64,000 nt of DNA. Source: Halioglobus sp. (lineage in GTDB: Bacteria; Pseudomonadota; Gammaproteobacteria; Pseudomonadales; Halieaceae). The DNA lies in contig PABK01000058.1 of assembly GCA_002699145.1 (NCBI GenBank), positions 1 through 64,000 on the forward strand, in the 5' to 3' direction. Shown here in pieces: positions 8,919-17,058 of this stretch. The notes beneath the pieces were generated by a model, which was given only the letters and a program-made list of their open reading frames with translations, had not been told where the DNA came from and made no database searches. A program made the translations under genes and the position numbers. Each line of letters opens with the position of its first letter. Within the stretch, counting starts at the first letter, position 1.

Positions 8919-10247
8919 TTGGCCAGGATCAATTTTTACCCGACTTTCCACCATTGCGTAATGAAAAACGCGGTGCGTTGTAGCATGCTGGGGGACAGAG
9001 AGCCGCGTTTCACGCGGCCGGTATTTCATGGCCTTGCCGGGGGAGTCGTGCAAAGCGAAATCGACACCGCCCAGGACAGCGCCCAGGGGGAAGAAGCCAG
9101 GCTCTGGCGACGCGAGGTGCTGGATCGCGCCCTCAACGAGTCCATTCCCGTCGTCTGTGGCGGCCTGGCCATTATGTTCGCGCTGCTGAGCGCCGGTCAC
9201 GCCGCACTCCTGCAGGGGCGGGGCCTGTATATAATGCTTGGGTTGAGCAGCGCCTCGGTCCTGGCGTTTGCCGGCTTCCGGGCTTACCTGCGCCGGCACG
9301 GCCCCGTGAGCGACCGCCACGCCCATGTGGCGGCGACACTCATGGTATCGCTGGTCGCGCTCAATTCGTACGCGCAAATCCTGGTTGATGACAATCTCAA
9401 GCACTCGACCAACATCTCGCTGATTATCGTCTCGGTGGGCTGCTTCTTCACCGACCTTCGCTGGATCGCGGCTGTACTCGCCACCTACCTGGCTATCTGG
9501 GCGGCGCTGGCGCTGCAGATTGGTGGCGACATCGTGCATTTTGGTTTCATGAATATGGTCGCCGTCATCCTCTCGCTGCTGGTGTACCGTTCCCGCACCC
9601 AACTGGTGCTGGGACGTGAAGCCCTGCTCAGGGAACAGCGACGGCTGTCGGCCGAGCTGGCGCGTCTCACGCTCCACGACGCCCTGACCGGCGTGGCCAA
9701 TCGCCGCGCTTTCGAACAGGCGCTGGAGCGGGAGTGGAAATCGGGCGTGCGCCGCCAGGCACCCCTGGGGCTGGTGTTCATCGACCTGGACCGGTTCAAG
9801 GCCTTCAATGACTTCTACGGGCATCCCGGCGGCGATGCCTGCCTGAAACGCGTTGCGGAGCTAGTCCGCACGCAACTCGGCCGGCCCGGCGACCTTGTGG
9901 CGCGCTACGGCGGCGAGGAGTTCGTGGTGTTGCTGCCCGATACCGATCACGCGGGCGCGGCCACCGTCGCCGAGCGCATCCGCGCCGCCATTGATCGGGC
10001 TGAAATTCCCCATGAGGCTGCATCGGAAGGCGAGCCGACACATGTCACGGCCAGCCTGGGGGTAGCCGCCACTGTACCCACCGCAGATACCTCTTCCTCC
10101 CACCTGGTCGCCGACGCCGACGCCGCGCTGTACCGCGCCAAGGAAGCCGGGCGCAACCGTGTCGTTAGCCATGACCCGGCGCAGGACCCGGCCCGCGACG
10201 GGCGCGCGACGCGTTCGGGCCAGCACAATGACAGAGTTTCTAACTAA
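8919..10247 (+). CDS. Membrane-bound diguanylate cyclase (GGDEF)
   Basis: Predicted to make cyclic di-GMP from GTP. Up to 442 residues. About five or six hydrophobic segments occupy residues 70-235, then a coiled linker leads into a C-terminal GGDEF domain with signature GGEEF (around residue 331) and the feedback-inhibitory I-site RPGD five residues before it, so the enzyme looks active and product-inhibited. The start is uncertain: no ATG has a clear ribosome-binding site, and an internal start (ATG near 8984 or GTG near 9047) is possible. The gene runs up to the minus-strand tRNA-Thr(CGT). Confidence 0.85.
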   Translation: MARINFYPTFHHCVMKNAVRCSMLGDREPRFTRPVFHGLAGGVVQSEIDTAQDSAQGEEARLWRREVLDRALNESIPVVCGGLAIMFALLSAGHAALLQGRGLYIMLGLSSASVLAFAGFRAYLRRHGPVSDRHAHVAATLMVSLVALNSYAQILVDDNLKHSTNISLIIVSVGCFFTDLRWIAAVLATYLAIWAALALQIGGDIVHFGFMNMVAVILSLLVYRSRTQLVLGREALLREQRRLSAELARLTLHDALTGVANRRAFEQALEREWKSGVRRQAPLGLVFIDLDRFKAFNDFYGHPGGDACLKRVAELVRTQLGRPGDLVARYGGEEFVVLLPDTDHAGAATVAERIRAAIDRAEIPHEAASEGEPTHVTASLGVAATVPTADTSSSHLVADADAALYRAKEAGRNRVVSHDPAQDPARDGRATRSGQHNDRVSN

Positions 10248-10265
10248 TTGATTTTAATAACTATA

Positions 10266-10341
10266 TGGTGCCGGAGATAGGAGTCGAACCTACGACCTTC
10301 GCATTACGAATGCGCTGCTCTACCAACTGAGCTACACCGGC
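10266..10341 (-). tRNA. thrW: tRNA-Thr (anticodon CGT)
   Basis: A 76-nt tRNA with encoded CCA that closely resembles E. coli thrW. Anticodon loop TTCGTAA gives CGT. The acceptor stem reads GCCGGTG/CTCCGGC, which leaves a U-U mismatch at position 6:67. It is a solitary tRNA gene with its own promoter. Confidence 0.95.
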
Positions 10342-10377
10342 ATCGGGATCGGGGGACGCCCCCCTGGAGCGGGCGCA

Positions 10378-10406
10378 ATTCTAAGCAAAGCGACTGTTTG
10401 ATGCAA
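10378..10406 (-). promoter_or_regulatory. Promoter of tRNA-Thr(CGT)
   Basis: Minus-strand -35 TTGCAT (10401-10406), 17-bp spacer and -10 TAGAAT (10378-10383), followed by TGCGCCCGC. Transcription would start near 10371, about 30 nt before the tRNA. Both boxes and the spacing are good. Confidence 0.6.
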
Positions 10407-10433
10407 TGCGCGCCGTAGGGAAAGCCCCGCGGC

Positions 10434-13343
10434 TCAGGGCGAGCACAAGGTGTCGCTGACATCCCCTACCGACCACGTGGAGGCGGCGTCCACCGGCACG
10501 TTGAGCACCAGCGGCTCGGAGAAGGTGCCGCCGTGCGCGACCGCGTCCGGGTCGCCGATAAATGTCGGGGCGGCCATATCGGCCACCGGCAAAGTGGCCG
10601 GCATGTCCAGCGAATCGACCAGCGAGCCGTCGATGTACAGTTCAAGTGCAATGTTGTCCGGGTCAGCCCAGGGCACCTGGCGGCGATGGAACTCACCGGT
10701 CACGACGACGGCGTGACAGGTCGACGCGGATGCAATCGTGCCCGACAACTGCACCGGTCCCATCTGCACCGTCACATAGCCCGCACTGATATCCATTTCC
10801 CAGGTACCCGCCTGCCCGGCAACCGGGCCACTGTATCCATCGGGCACACCCACACCGAAAGTGTAATAGCCGAAGCCCGGCGTGCGCAGGAAGTCCGCCC
10901 CCGTCAGGACACCACCGCCATAGGCATCCTGCGCATATGTCGTCGCGGCCAGGTGCACCTGCTGGTTCCAGCTTTCAAAAGCGGCGACCATCGGGTCCTC
11001 GATGGCCGGGGGGATCGGCGTAACCGGGAAGAAGCCCGACGGGTCCGCCAGCAAATCGTACAGCACGGGCTGGTAGGGATTCACCGGGAAGTCGCCGGGC
11101 TGCAGGTAACGATACTGGCCGTCCGCACTGAGCACGCTGTAACTGGTGGGCCCGGTCTGCCAGAACAGGTCGCGTTGCGGCGCCGCCTGGACCTGCTTGA
11201 TCGCCGGGTAGAAATTGAGGCCGTCCAGGCCGGCCGGCAGGTCAATCCCCGCGGCGGCCAGCACCGTGGGGTAGATGTCCTCGATGCTAATCGTGTCGCC
11301 AAAAACCTGGCCATTGACGGCCGGATCGGTCCAGCGCACCAGCAACGGGGTACGCAGACCGCCTTCGAGCATCGAGGTCTTGGTGCCGAAATACGGTGCG
11401 TTGTTGTTCTGCTGCGCGTTGGTGCCGCCGTTGTCGCTAACCACGACCACGATGGTCTCATTGCCAATTCCCAGGGAGTCCAGGTGCGCTACCACCTCGC
11501 CCACGTTGGCGTCGACCTGGTTGACCAGCGCCTGGTAGCGCCCTGCTTCCGTGTCCGGGTACAGCGCGGCACATTCGGCCGCCGGGCTGATAGGGGAATG
11601 CGGCGCGTAGTACCAGAGGTTCAGGAACCAGGGAGTGCCCTGGGCGTGCAGCTCCGACAGGACATCGATGGCCTTGTCGGTGAGTACGTTGCCCAGGTGA
11701 CCGCTGTAATAGGCCCCGGGCTCGGTGTCGCCCTGCAGCCATGGGTCCTCGTAGCGCGGACTCGCCGGCACGAGCTCGCCGTTTTCCTTTTGCCCGGCAA
11801 GGAACACCTGGGTGAGAAAACCGAACCAGTGATCGAAGCCCTGATGGTCTGGCCAGGCCTCGCGGTCGATGTGGCCGACATGCCACTTGCCCACGTGCCA
11901 GGTCGTATAGCCCTCCTGTTGCAGTCGTTCCGGCAGTGTTTCCATCTGCGGCGAGATGCCGCGCCCGGAGGGCAGAAAGCCGACGCGTTCCGGATGCAGG
12001 CCTGTCAGCAATGCGGCCCGCGCCGGCGAACAGACCGGCGCGGCGTAATGCCGCGTAAAGCGCACCCCGTCCTGCGCGAACTGGTCCAGGTTGGGAGTGT
12101 CGATCTCGGTATTGCCGTTGTTGATCGCCAGGTCGTTGAAACCCAGGTCATCGACCATGATCATGAGGATATTCGGCCTGCCCAGGGGATTGGGGTCGTG
12201 GCGGTCGACGATGCCGTCGCCGTCGGAATCCACGTCCACCTCGTCAGGCGCGTTGTACGCCGGATCGTGCGCGTCCATCACGCCCGCGGCCAGGGCCTTG
12301 ATATCGGTACTATAGCCCGGGTCGTAGGCGTAGCTGTCGAGTGCGATGTCGTAGATGGCGGCAAACCACACCAGTTCACCCATCGCCGCCAGCAGGTCGC
12401 CGGGCGCGCCCTGGGCATCGCCGAACAACGCGGTGGCCGGCGAGCCCACCAGGGCGGACACATCGGGCAGATCGTTGTTGTCGTAGCGCTTGTACAGTTC
12501 CACCGCGGCGCGACCGACGGGAACGGCGTAAAAATCGACGCCCGGGAATTTGTCGCGCAACTGGTCCACGATAGCGTGCACGGCGGCCTCGGTGGCCTCG
12601 TATTCCGCCTCGAACTGGGTGGCGCTGGTCCCCGCGGGATCATCGTCCCAGGGCACCGAGATAAAAAAGCGCGTGTCGGGATTCTGCGCCAGGGCGTGGT
12701 TGACCCAGCGCTGGTAACCGATCACGGAGGGGTAGGCAGCGGAATAGGTCATGCCGAACAACTCGACATCCCCGCTGTCCAGCACCGCCTGGATCGCCGC
12801 ATGCTCCAGCTCGTCATTCCAGAAAGCCGCCGGGGCGCCGGCGTCACCGGCGGCGTAGAAACTCGTCGTCGCGTGTTCGTAAAAACCTTCGGTGGCGGCG
12901 TGGCCGCCCAGGCCCGCGGCAAAGGGGTCGCTGAATTCGTTGCCGATGAACAGCGCCGTGAAGCCGGTGTTCACATTTGGCCGAAAAACCGCCTGCAGCG
13001 CAGGCAGCGTGCGCCCGGCATACTGCTCCACAACATCCGCGCCGACGACAAAACGGCACTGGTTGTCGATGGACGAGCGACAGTAGTTACCCCAGCGGCG
13101 GAAGTGGTAGCCGGCACGCGGCACGGCGGTAAAGGTCTCATCGTAGACCTCGTTCTCCACCAGGTTGTCGGCGCAGTTGGGCAGGCCCGCCAGGTAGTCC
13201 TCCAGGTAGCAGTCGCGGTTGCCGCTGGCGGAGAGAATGTCGCCCTCGCCACCCCAGATTTCCAGGGGCTGTTTACACGCCTGCAATACCAGCGCAAGTA
13301 GCGCCACGCAAAGGGAACGGCTCAGGCTTTGCCCTGGAATCAT
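10434..13343 (-). CDS. Large multidomain sulfatase lipoprotein
   Basis: Predicted secreted lipoprotein of 969 residues that hydrolyses sulfate esters. Order of parts: signal peptide with lipobox LVLQAC (Cys23); residues 23-120, a module shared with the PI-PLC-like lipoprotein at 3590; a middle region of about 240 residues of unknown function; a calcium-binding-like segment DVDSDGDGIVDRHDPNP; a type I sulfatase domain from about residue 390 with metal-binding MVDDLGFND and CSPAR, whose Cys438 is the expected formylglycine; and a C-terminal lectin-like beta domain from about residue 830. AAGGA lies upstream of the start. A Cys-type sulfatase needs a formylglycine-generating enzyme, not seen here. 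The substrate is unknown, probably a sulfated glycan. Confidence 0.88.
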   Translation of the reverse strand: MIPGQSLSRSLCVALLALVLQACKQPLEIWGGEGDILSASGNRDCYLEDYLAGLPNCADNLVENEVYDETFTAVPRAGYHFRRWGNYCRSSIDNQCRFVVGADVVEQYAGRTLPALQAVFRPNVNTGFTALFIGNEFSDPFAAGLGGHAATEGFYEHATTSFYAAGDAGAPAAFWNDELEHAAIQAVLDSGDVELFGMTYSAAYPSVIGYQRWVNHALAQNPDTRFFISVPWDDDPAGTSATQFEAEYEATEAAVHAIVDQLRDKFPGVDFYAVPVGRAAVELYKRYDNNDLPDVSALVGSPATALFGDAQGAPGDLLAAMGELVWFAAIYDIALDSYAYDPGYSTDIKALAAGVMDAHDPAYNAPDEVDVDSDGDGIVDRHDPNPLGRPNILMIMVDDLGFNDLAINNGNTEIDTPNLDQFAQDGVRFTRHYAAPVCSPARAALLTGLHPERVGFLPSGRGISPQMETLPERLQQEGYTTWHVGKWHVGHIDREAWPDHQGFDHWFGFLTQVFLAGQKENGELVPASPRYEDPWLQGDTEPGAYYSGHLGNVLTDKAIDVLSELHAQGTPWFLNLWYYAPHSPISPAAECAALYPDTEAGRYQALVNQVDANVGEVVAHLDSLGIGNETIVVVVSDNGGTNAQQNNNAPYFGTKTSMLEGGLRTPLLVRWTDPAVNGQVFGDTISIEDIYPTVLAAAGIDLPAGLDGLNFYPAIKQVQAAPQRDLFWQTGPTSYSVLSADGQYRYLQPGDFPVNPYQPVLYDLLADPSGFFPVTPIPPAIEDPMVAAFESWNQQVHLAATTYAQDAYGGGVLTGADFLRTPGFGYYTFGVGVPDGYSGPVAGQAGTWEMDISAGYVTVQMGPVQLSGTIASASTCHAVVVTGEFHRRQVPWADPDNIALELYIDGSLVDSLDMPATLPVADMAAPTFIGDPDAVAHGGTFSEPLVLNVPVDAASTWSVGDVSDTLCSP

Positions 13344-13427
13344 GTCTACATCCTTGTTATCGAGTACTTGCGCAGATCACGGAACGACAAATTACCTCCC
13401 CGCGGGGCTACAGGTAAATTCTAGCTG

Positions 13428-13455
13428 GTTATATAAAATCGCCCCTATGTCGCAA
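13428..13455 (-). promoter_or_regulatory. Promoter candidate for the sulfatase gene
   Basis: Minus-strand -35 TTGCGA (13450-13455), 16-bp spacer and -10 TATAAC (13428-13433), within an AT-rich island about 85 bp upstream of the sulfatase start codon. A second -10-like TAGAAT lies a few bases further downstream. Confidence 0.4.
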
Positions 13456-13539
13456 AAAAGCTATATATCTCGCACCGCGACAAGCCCTGGGTACGACTAT
13501 GCAAGTTTGACGCCAGCGCAATGAATTCAAGTGATTGCG

Positions 13540-13572
13540 ACACCCCGGGGCGCCTGCCCGTCGCCCCGGTGT
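13540..13572 (-). terminator. Possible terminator hairpin after coaX
   Basis: An inverted repeat ACACC..GGGGCG / CGCCCC..GGTGT with a short loop lies about 25 bp beyond the coaX stop in the direction of transcription. No run of U follows, so it may be a stabilising hairpin rather than a true intrinsic terminator. Confidence 0.35.
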
Positions 13573-13597
13573 AAATATCCCTGACACGTCCGGCCAG

Positions 13598-14332
13598 CTA
13601 GCCGGCCCGCGCCATACACTCCAGCCCCTCAAACACGAGGTCGGGAACGACCTGGCCCTCGACCTGCAGCAGCGACACCAGCAGCTCCGCACCACCGCCG
13701 CAGAACAGCAGGGTCGGCGCGGGCTCTCCCGCGGCGCACAGGGCCAGGCCCACGGCGCCGGCCTGGGCCAGGGCGATACCGTGACGCACAGCCTGCGCGG
13801 TAGAGCGACCCGGCGCCAGGTCATAGGCGGTGTCTTCTGCGAAGCGCACGCGGTCCGTGTCCAGCAGCAGGGAGCGCTCCATCAGCGCCGGCCCGGGGAT
13901 GATGTAGCCGCCCTCGTGAACCCCGTCAGCGGCCACCAGGTCGATCGTCAGGGCGGAACCGGCGTCGACCACGCAGAGCCGCCCCTGTAAACGGGCGCGC
14001 GCGCCGAGCATGGCCAGCCAGCGGTCGACGCCCATGCGCGACGGGTCGGCGTAGCTGTTGACCAGGTCGCCGCTGCGCGCCGCCGAGCGCGCGAACCAGG
14101 GCTCCACACCCCACTGCGCGCGCAACAGCTGCGCCAGTTCGCGCTCGGCGTCCGGCGCCGCGACACTGGATACCCAGATGGCCTGCGGCGCGTCCGCCAG
14201 GCCCAGCAGCGCCTGCCGCGACGCCTCGTCGCCGGGACGGTAGCGGCCGCGCGCCAGCACAGACCCGGCGCGCACCAGGCGCCACTTGGCGCTGCTGTTG
14301 CCCACGTCCAGCTGCAGACAGGTCGCACTCAC
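13598..14332 (-). CDS. coaX: Type III pantothenate kinase
   Basis: Phosphorylates pantothenate, the first step of coenzyme A synthesis. The protein has 244 residues, typical of CoaX. The N-terminal LQLDVGNSSAKW is the DxGNS phosphate-binding motif of the ASKHA fold. YADPSRMGVDRW and VVDAGSALTIDLV are the further conserved blocks. The start codon overlaps the birA stop by four bases (ATGA), so the two are translationally coupled. In E. coli the same position after birA holds the unrelated kinase coaA, followed by thrU-tyrU-glyT-thrT-tufB. Confidence 0.95.
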   Translation of the reverse strand: MSATCLQLDVGNSSAKWRLVRAGSVLARGRYRPGDEASRQALLGLADAPQAIWVSSVAAPDAERELAQLLRAQWGVEPWFARSAARSGDLVNSYADPSRMGVDRWLAMLGARARLQGRLCVVDAGSALTIDLVAADGVHEGGYIIPGPALMERSLLLDTDRVRFAEDTAYDLAPGRSTAQAVRHGIALAQAGAVGLALCAAGEPAPTLLFCGGGAELLVSLLQVEGQVVPDLVFEGLECMARAG

Positions 14333-15309
14333 GTGGCGGCGCGCAGCGAGATCTCGCCGCCGTAGACCGACTGCACGCCAGCGCCGGTTTCCAGTTGCAG
14401 GGCGCCGCGCTCGTCCACGCCGCGCGCCGTGCCCGCCAGGCGGCTGGCGCCGGTTTCGAGAACCACCGGCGCATCCGCGTGGGCGTCCAGGGACATCCAG
14501 CGCTGCTGCCAGGCGGCGAAACCGTCGCGGTGAAAGTCCGCCAGCAGCGGCAGCAGTTCATTGAGCAGAGCCGCCAACAGTGCACTGCGGCCGGGCGCAG
14601 CCTCACCACAGGCCCCGCGCAGATCGGTCCAGGCCTGGTCGATATCGCCGGCGGCGCCGGCGGGCATCGCCACGTTGATGCCCAGGCCCACCACAACCTG
14701 GCAGGCGCCCGCCGCATCGCCGGTCATTTCCATGAGTATTCCGCCCAGCTTGGCGCCGCCGTGCAGGATATCGTTGGGCCATTTCAGGCGTACATCCGGC
14801 ACACCGCAGGCGCGCAACGCCTGCGCCACGGCGACACCCACGGCCAGGCTCAGCCCCTCCAGGGCGGCGGCGCCCTGATCGAACTCCCACAGCAGGGACA
14901 GGTAGACATTACCCGCATAGGGACTGACCCAGTGCCGCCCGCGGCGGCCGCGCCCCGCGGTCTGTTGTTCCGCGCTGCACACGGTGCCGCGGGCGACGCC
15001 AGCCTGCGCGCGGCGCATGAGTTCCACGTTGGTGGAGTCGATACTGTCCAGCAGCAGCAGTTCCGCCAGCAACTCGCGCGCACGCGCATTGAGACCGTCG
15101 TGGATCGCCGTGGCGTCGAGCAGGTCGACCCCGCCGGGGATACGGTAGCCGCGCCCGCGCACGCTCTCCACTTCCAGGCCGCTGTCCGCGGCGATCCGCC
15201 GGATCTGCTTCCATACCGCCGTACGGCTCACCCCCAGGGCATCCGCCAGGTCCTGGCCGGAGCGGAATTCGCCGTCGGCCAGCAGGGGCAGCAGTATCGA
15301 TCGGGACAT
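14329..15309 (-). CDS. birA: Bifunctional biotin-protein ligase and biotin operon repressor
   Basis: Attaches biotin to carboxyl-carrier proteins; with its N-terminal helix-turn-helix it may also repress biotin genes. The protein has 326 residues. GQDLADALGVSRTAVWKQI (residues 18-36) is the DNA-binding helix-turn-helix. SIDSTNVELMRRAQ and TAGRGRRGRHWVSP form the catalytic biotinyl-AMP site. LKWPNDILHGGAKLGGILME is the family signature. It is divergent from the liu operon, whose LiuD subunit needs biotinylation. It overlaps coaX by four bases. Confidence 0.96.
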   Translation of the reverse strand: MSRSILLPLLADGEFRSGQDLADALGVSRTAVWKQIRRIAADSGLEVESVRGRGYRIPGGVDLLDATAIHDGLNARARELLAELLLLDSIDSTNVELMRRAQAGVARGTVCSAEQQTAGRGRRGRHWVSPYAGNVYLSLLWEFDQGAAALEGLSLAVGVAVAQALRACGVPDVRLKWPNDILHGGAKLGGILMEMTGDAAGACQVVVGLGINVAMPAGAAGDIDQAWTDLRGACGEAAPGRSALLAALLNELLPLLADFHRDGFAAWQQRWMSLDAHADAPVVLETGASRLAGTARGVDERGALQLETGAGVQSVYGGEISLRAAT

Positions 15310-15410
15310 GGCAGTTCACTCCGGGTGCCGGGGACAGGGATAATAACAGGCGACGACGCGCGCCGACGAGACTCAGCCTGCTGACGCTATAATTGACGTT
15401 TATGTTTACG

Positions 15411-15426
15411 TTTACGTTAACGTAAA
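15411..15426. promoter_or_regulatory. Palindromic operator, probable LiuR binding site
   Basis: TTTACGTTAACGTAAA is a perfect 16-bp palindrome lying within the liuR promoter. It is preceded by two more GTTTAC-type steps in the same 6-bp phase (15393-15410), making an extended array of half-site-like elements. MerR-family LiuR regulators bind short palindromes in front of liu operons; assignment to LiuR follows from its position and has not been tested. Confidence 0.65.
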
Positions 15427-15439
15427 TATTGGCTATAGT
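15411..15439 (+). promoter_or_regulatory. Promoter of the liuRABDE operon
   Basis: -35 TTTACG (15411-15416), 17-bp spacer and -10 TATAGT (15434-15439). The predicted start lies about 20 bp before the liuR ATG at 15468. The -35 box and most of the spacer are covered by the palindrome, as expected for a MerR-type regulator acting on its own promoter. Confidence 0.55.
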
Positions 15440-15467
15440 CCGCCTGTCCCAGCGGGCGCAAAGGCAC

Positions 15468-15851
15468 ATGGCGGAACGCACCTACAATATCTCGGAACTG
15501 GCCAGGGAGTTCGGCGTTACCACGCGAACCATCCGCTTCTACGAGGAAAAAGGCCTGGTCAGCCCGCGACGCGAGGGCCGCAAACGCCTGTTCAGCCCTG
15601 CCGACCGGGTGCGTATCAAGCTCATCCTGCGCGGCAAGCGCATTGGTATGAGCCTCGACGAGTGCGTCGAGGTCATCGACATGTACGACCCGCGCAACAA
15701 CAATGCCGAGCAGTTGCAGGCGCTGCTGCAGCGACTGCGCGCGCGCCGGGCGAAACTGCTGCAGCAGAAACAGGACATCGACGACATGCTGGCGGGGCTG
15801 GCCGACGTACAGCAACTTTGCGAAAAGGCCCTTGCGGACGCCACTACCTGA
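15468..15851 (+). CDS. liuR: MerR-family regulator of leucine/isovalerate catabolism
   Basis: Transcription factor of 127 residues. MAERTYNISELAREFGVTTR begins the MerR helix-turn-helix, followed by RFYEEKGLVSPRREG in the wing. A C-terminal coiled coil (residues 80-115) would form the dimer. The sequence and its place in front of liuA match LiuR. The start at 15468 is preferred to the upstream TTG because it matches the normal N-terminus and because the upstream codon would lie inside the -10 box. It probably controls its own promoter and the genes that follow. Confidence 0.9.
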   Translation: MAERTYNISELAREFGVTTRTIRFYEEKGLVSPRREGRKRLFSPADRVRIKLILRGKRIGMSLDECVEVIDMYDPRNNNAEQLQALLQRLRARRAKLLQQKQDIDDMLAGLADVQQLCEKALADATT

Positions 15852-15878
15852 GCGCGGCAAGCAACCGAGGAAAACGCC

Positions 15879-17048
15879 ATGAACACCACCTACCCCAATC
15901 TCAATTTCGGCCTCGGCGAGGACATCGACATGCTGCGCGACGCGGTCTACCAGATGTGCCAGAAGGAGATCGCGCCGCGCGCCGCCGACATCGACCGCGA
16001 CAACGACTTTCCCGCCGACCTGTGGCGCACCTTCGGCGACATGGGTCTGCTGGGCATTACCGTGGACGAGGCCTACGGCGGCAGCGCGATGGGCTACCTG
16101 GCCCACGCGGTGGTGATGGAGGAGATCAGCCGCGCCTCGGCTTCTGTCGGCCTGTCCTACGGGGCCATGTCCAACCTCTGCCTGAACCAGCTGCGCAAGC
16201 ACGGCAGCGAGCAGCAGAAGCAGCGCTACCTGCCCGGGTTGTGCAGCGGTGCGCAGGTCGGCGCCCTGGCCATGTCCGAGGCCAACGCGGGCTCCGACGT
16301 GGTCAGCATGAAACTGCAGGCGCGCCGCGACGGAGACCGCTACCTGCTCAACGGCACCAAGATGTGGATCACCAACGGGCCGGACGCGGACGTCTACGTC
16401 ATCTACGCGAAAACAGACCCGGAGGCCGGCTCCCGCGGCATCACCGCGTTCATCGTCGAGCGCGACTTCCCCGGCTTTTCCCGCGCGCCGAAACTGGACA
16501 AGCTGGGCATGCGCGGCTCCAATACCTGCGAACTGGTGTTCGAGGACTGCGCGGTGCCGGCAGAAAACGTGCTGCGCAACGAGGGCGACGGGGTAAAAAT
16601 TCTCATGTCCGGCCTGGACTACGAGCGCACCGTACTCTCCGGCGGGCCGGTGGGCATCATGCAGGCCTGCATCGACGAGGTGCTGCCCTACCTGCACGAC
16701 CGCAAGCAGTTCGGGCAGAGCATCGGCGAGTTTCAGCTCATGCAGGGCAAGCTCGCCGACATGTACGCCGACCTCAACGCCAGCCGCGCCTACCTCTACG
16801 CCGTGGCTGCCGCCTGCGACCGCGGCGAGGAAACGCGCCAGGACTGCGCCGCGGTGATCCTCTACACTGCGGAGAAGGCGACCCAGATGGCGCTGCAGGC
16901 GATCCAGGCCCTGGGCGGTTTCGGCTACACCAACGAGGCCAACACCGGGCGACTGCTGCGCGACGCCAAACTGTACGAGATCGGCGCCGGCACCTCCGAG
17001 ATACGGCGCATGTTGATCGGCCGCGAACTGTTCAACGCCACGCGATAG
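15879..17048 (+). CDS. liuA: Isovaleryl-CoA dehydrogenase
   Basis: FAD enzyme that oxidises isovaleryl-CoA to 3-methylcrotonyl-CoA in leucine breakdown, passing electrons to electron-transfer flavoprotein. The 389 residues show the acyl-CoA dehydrogenase signatures [13 protein letters not shown] and [40 protein letters not shown] contains the catalytic Glu in the position typical of isovaleryl-CoA dehydrogenases, which distinguishes it from other family members. It lies 27 bp after liuR and 10 bp before liuB. Confidence 0.95.
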   Translation: MNTTYPNLNFGLGEDIDMLRDAVYQMCQKEIAPRAADIDRDNDFPADLWRTFGDMGLLGITVDEAYGGSAMGYLAHAVVMEEISRASASVGLSYGAMSNLCLNQLRKHGSEQQKQRYLPGLCSGAQVGALAMSEANAGSDVVSMKLQARRDGDRYLLNGTKMWITNGPDADVYVIYAKTDPEAGSRGITAFIVERDFPGFSRAPKLDKLGMRGSNTCELVFEDCAVPAENVLRNEGDGVKILMSGLDYERTVLSGGPVGIMQACIDEVLPYLHDRKQFGQSIGEFQLMQGKLADMYADLNASRAYLYAVAAACDRGEETRQDCAAVILYTAEKATQMALQAIQALGGFGYTNEANTGRLLRDAKLYEIGAGTSEIRRMLIGRELFNATR

Positions 17049-17058
17049 GGACGACGCC

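Noticed and set aside
10533..13301. A 922-codon open frame opposite the sulfatase gene
   Set aside because: It is the antisense shadow of a GC-rich gene; it has no recognisable domain, and the sulfatase on the other strand has lipobox, catalytic motifs and a ribosome site.
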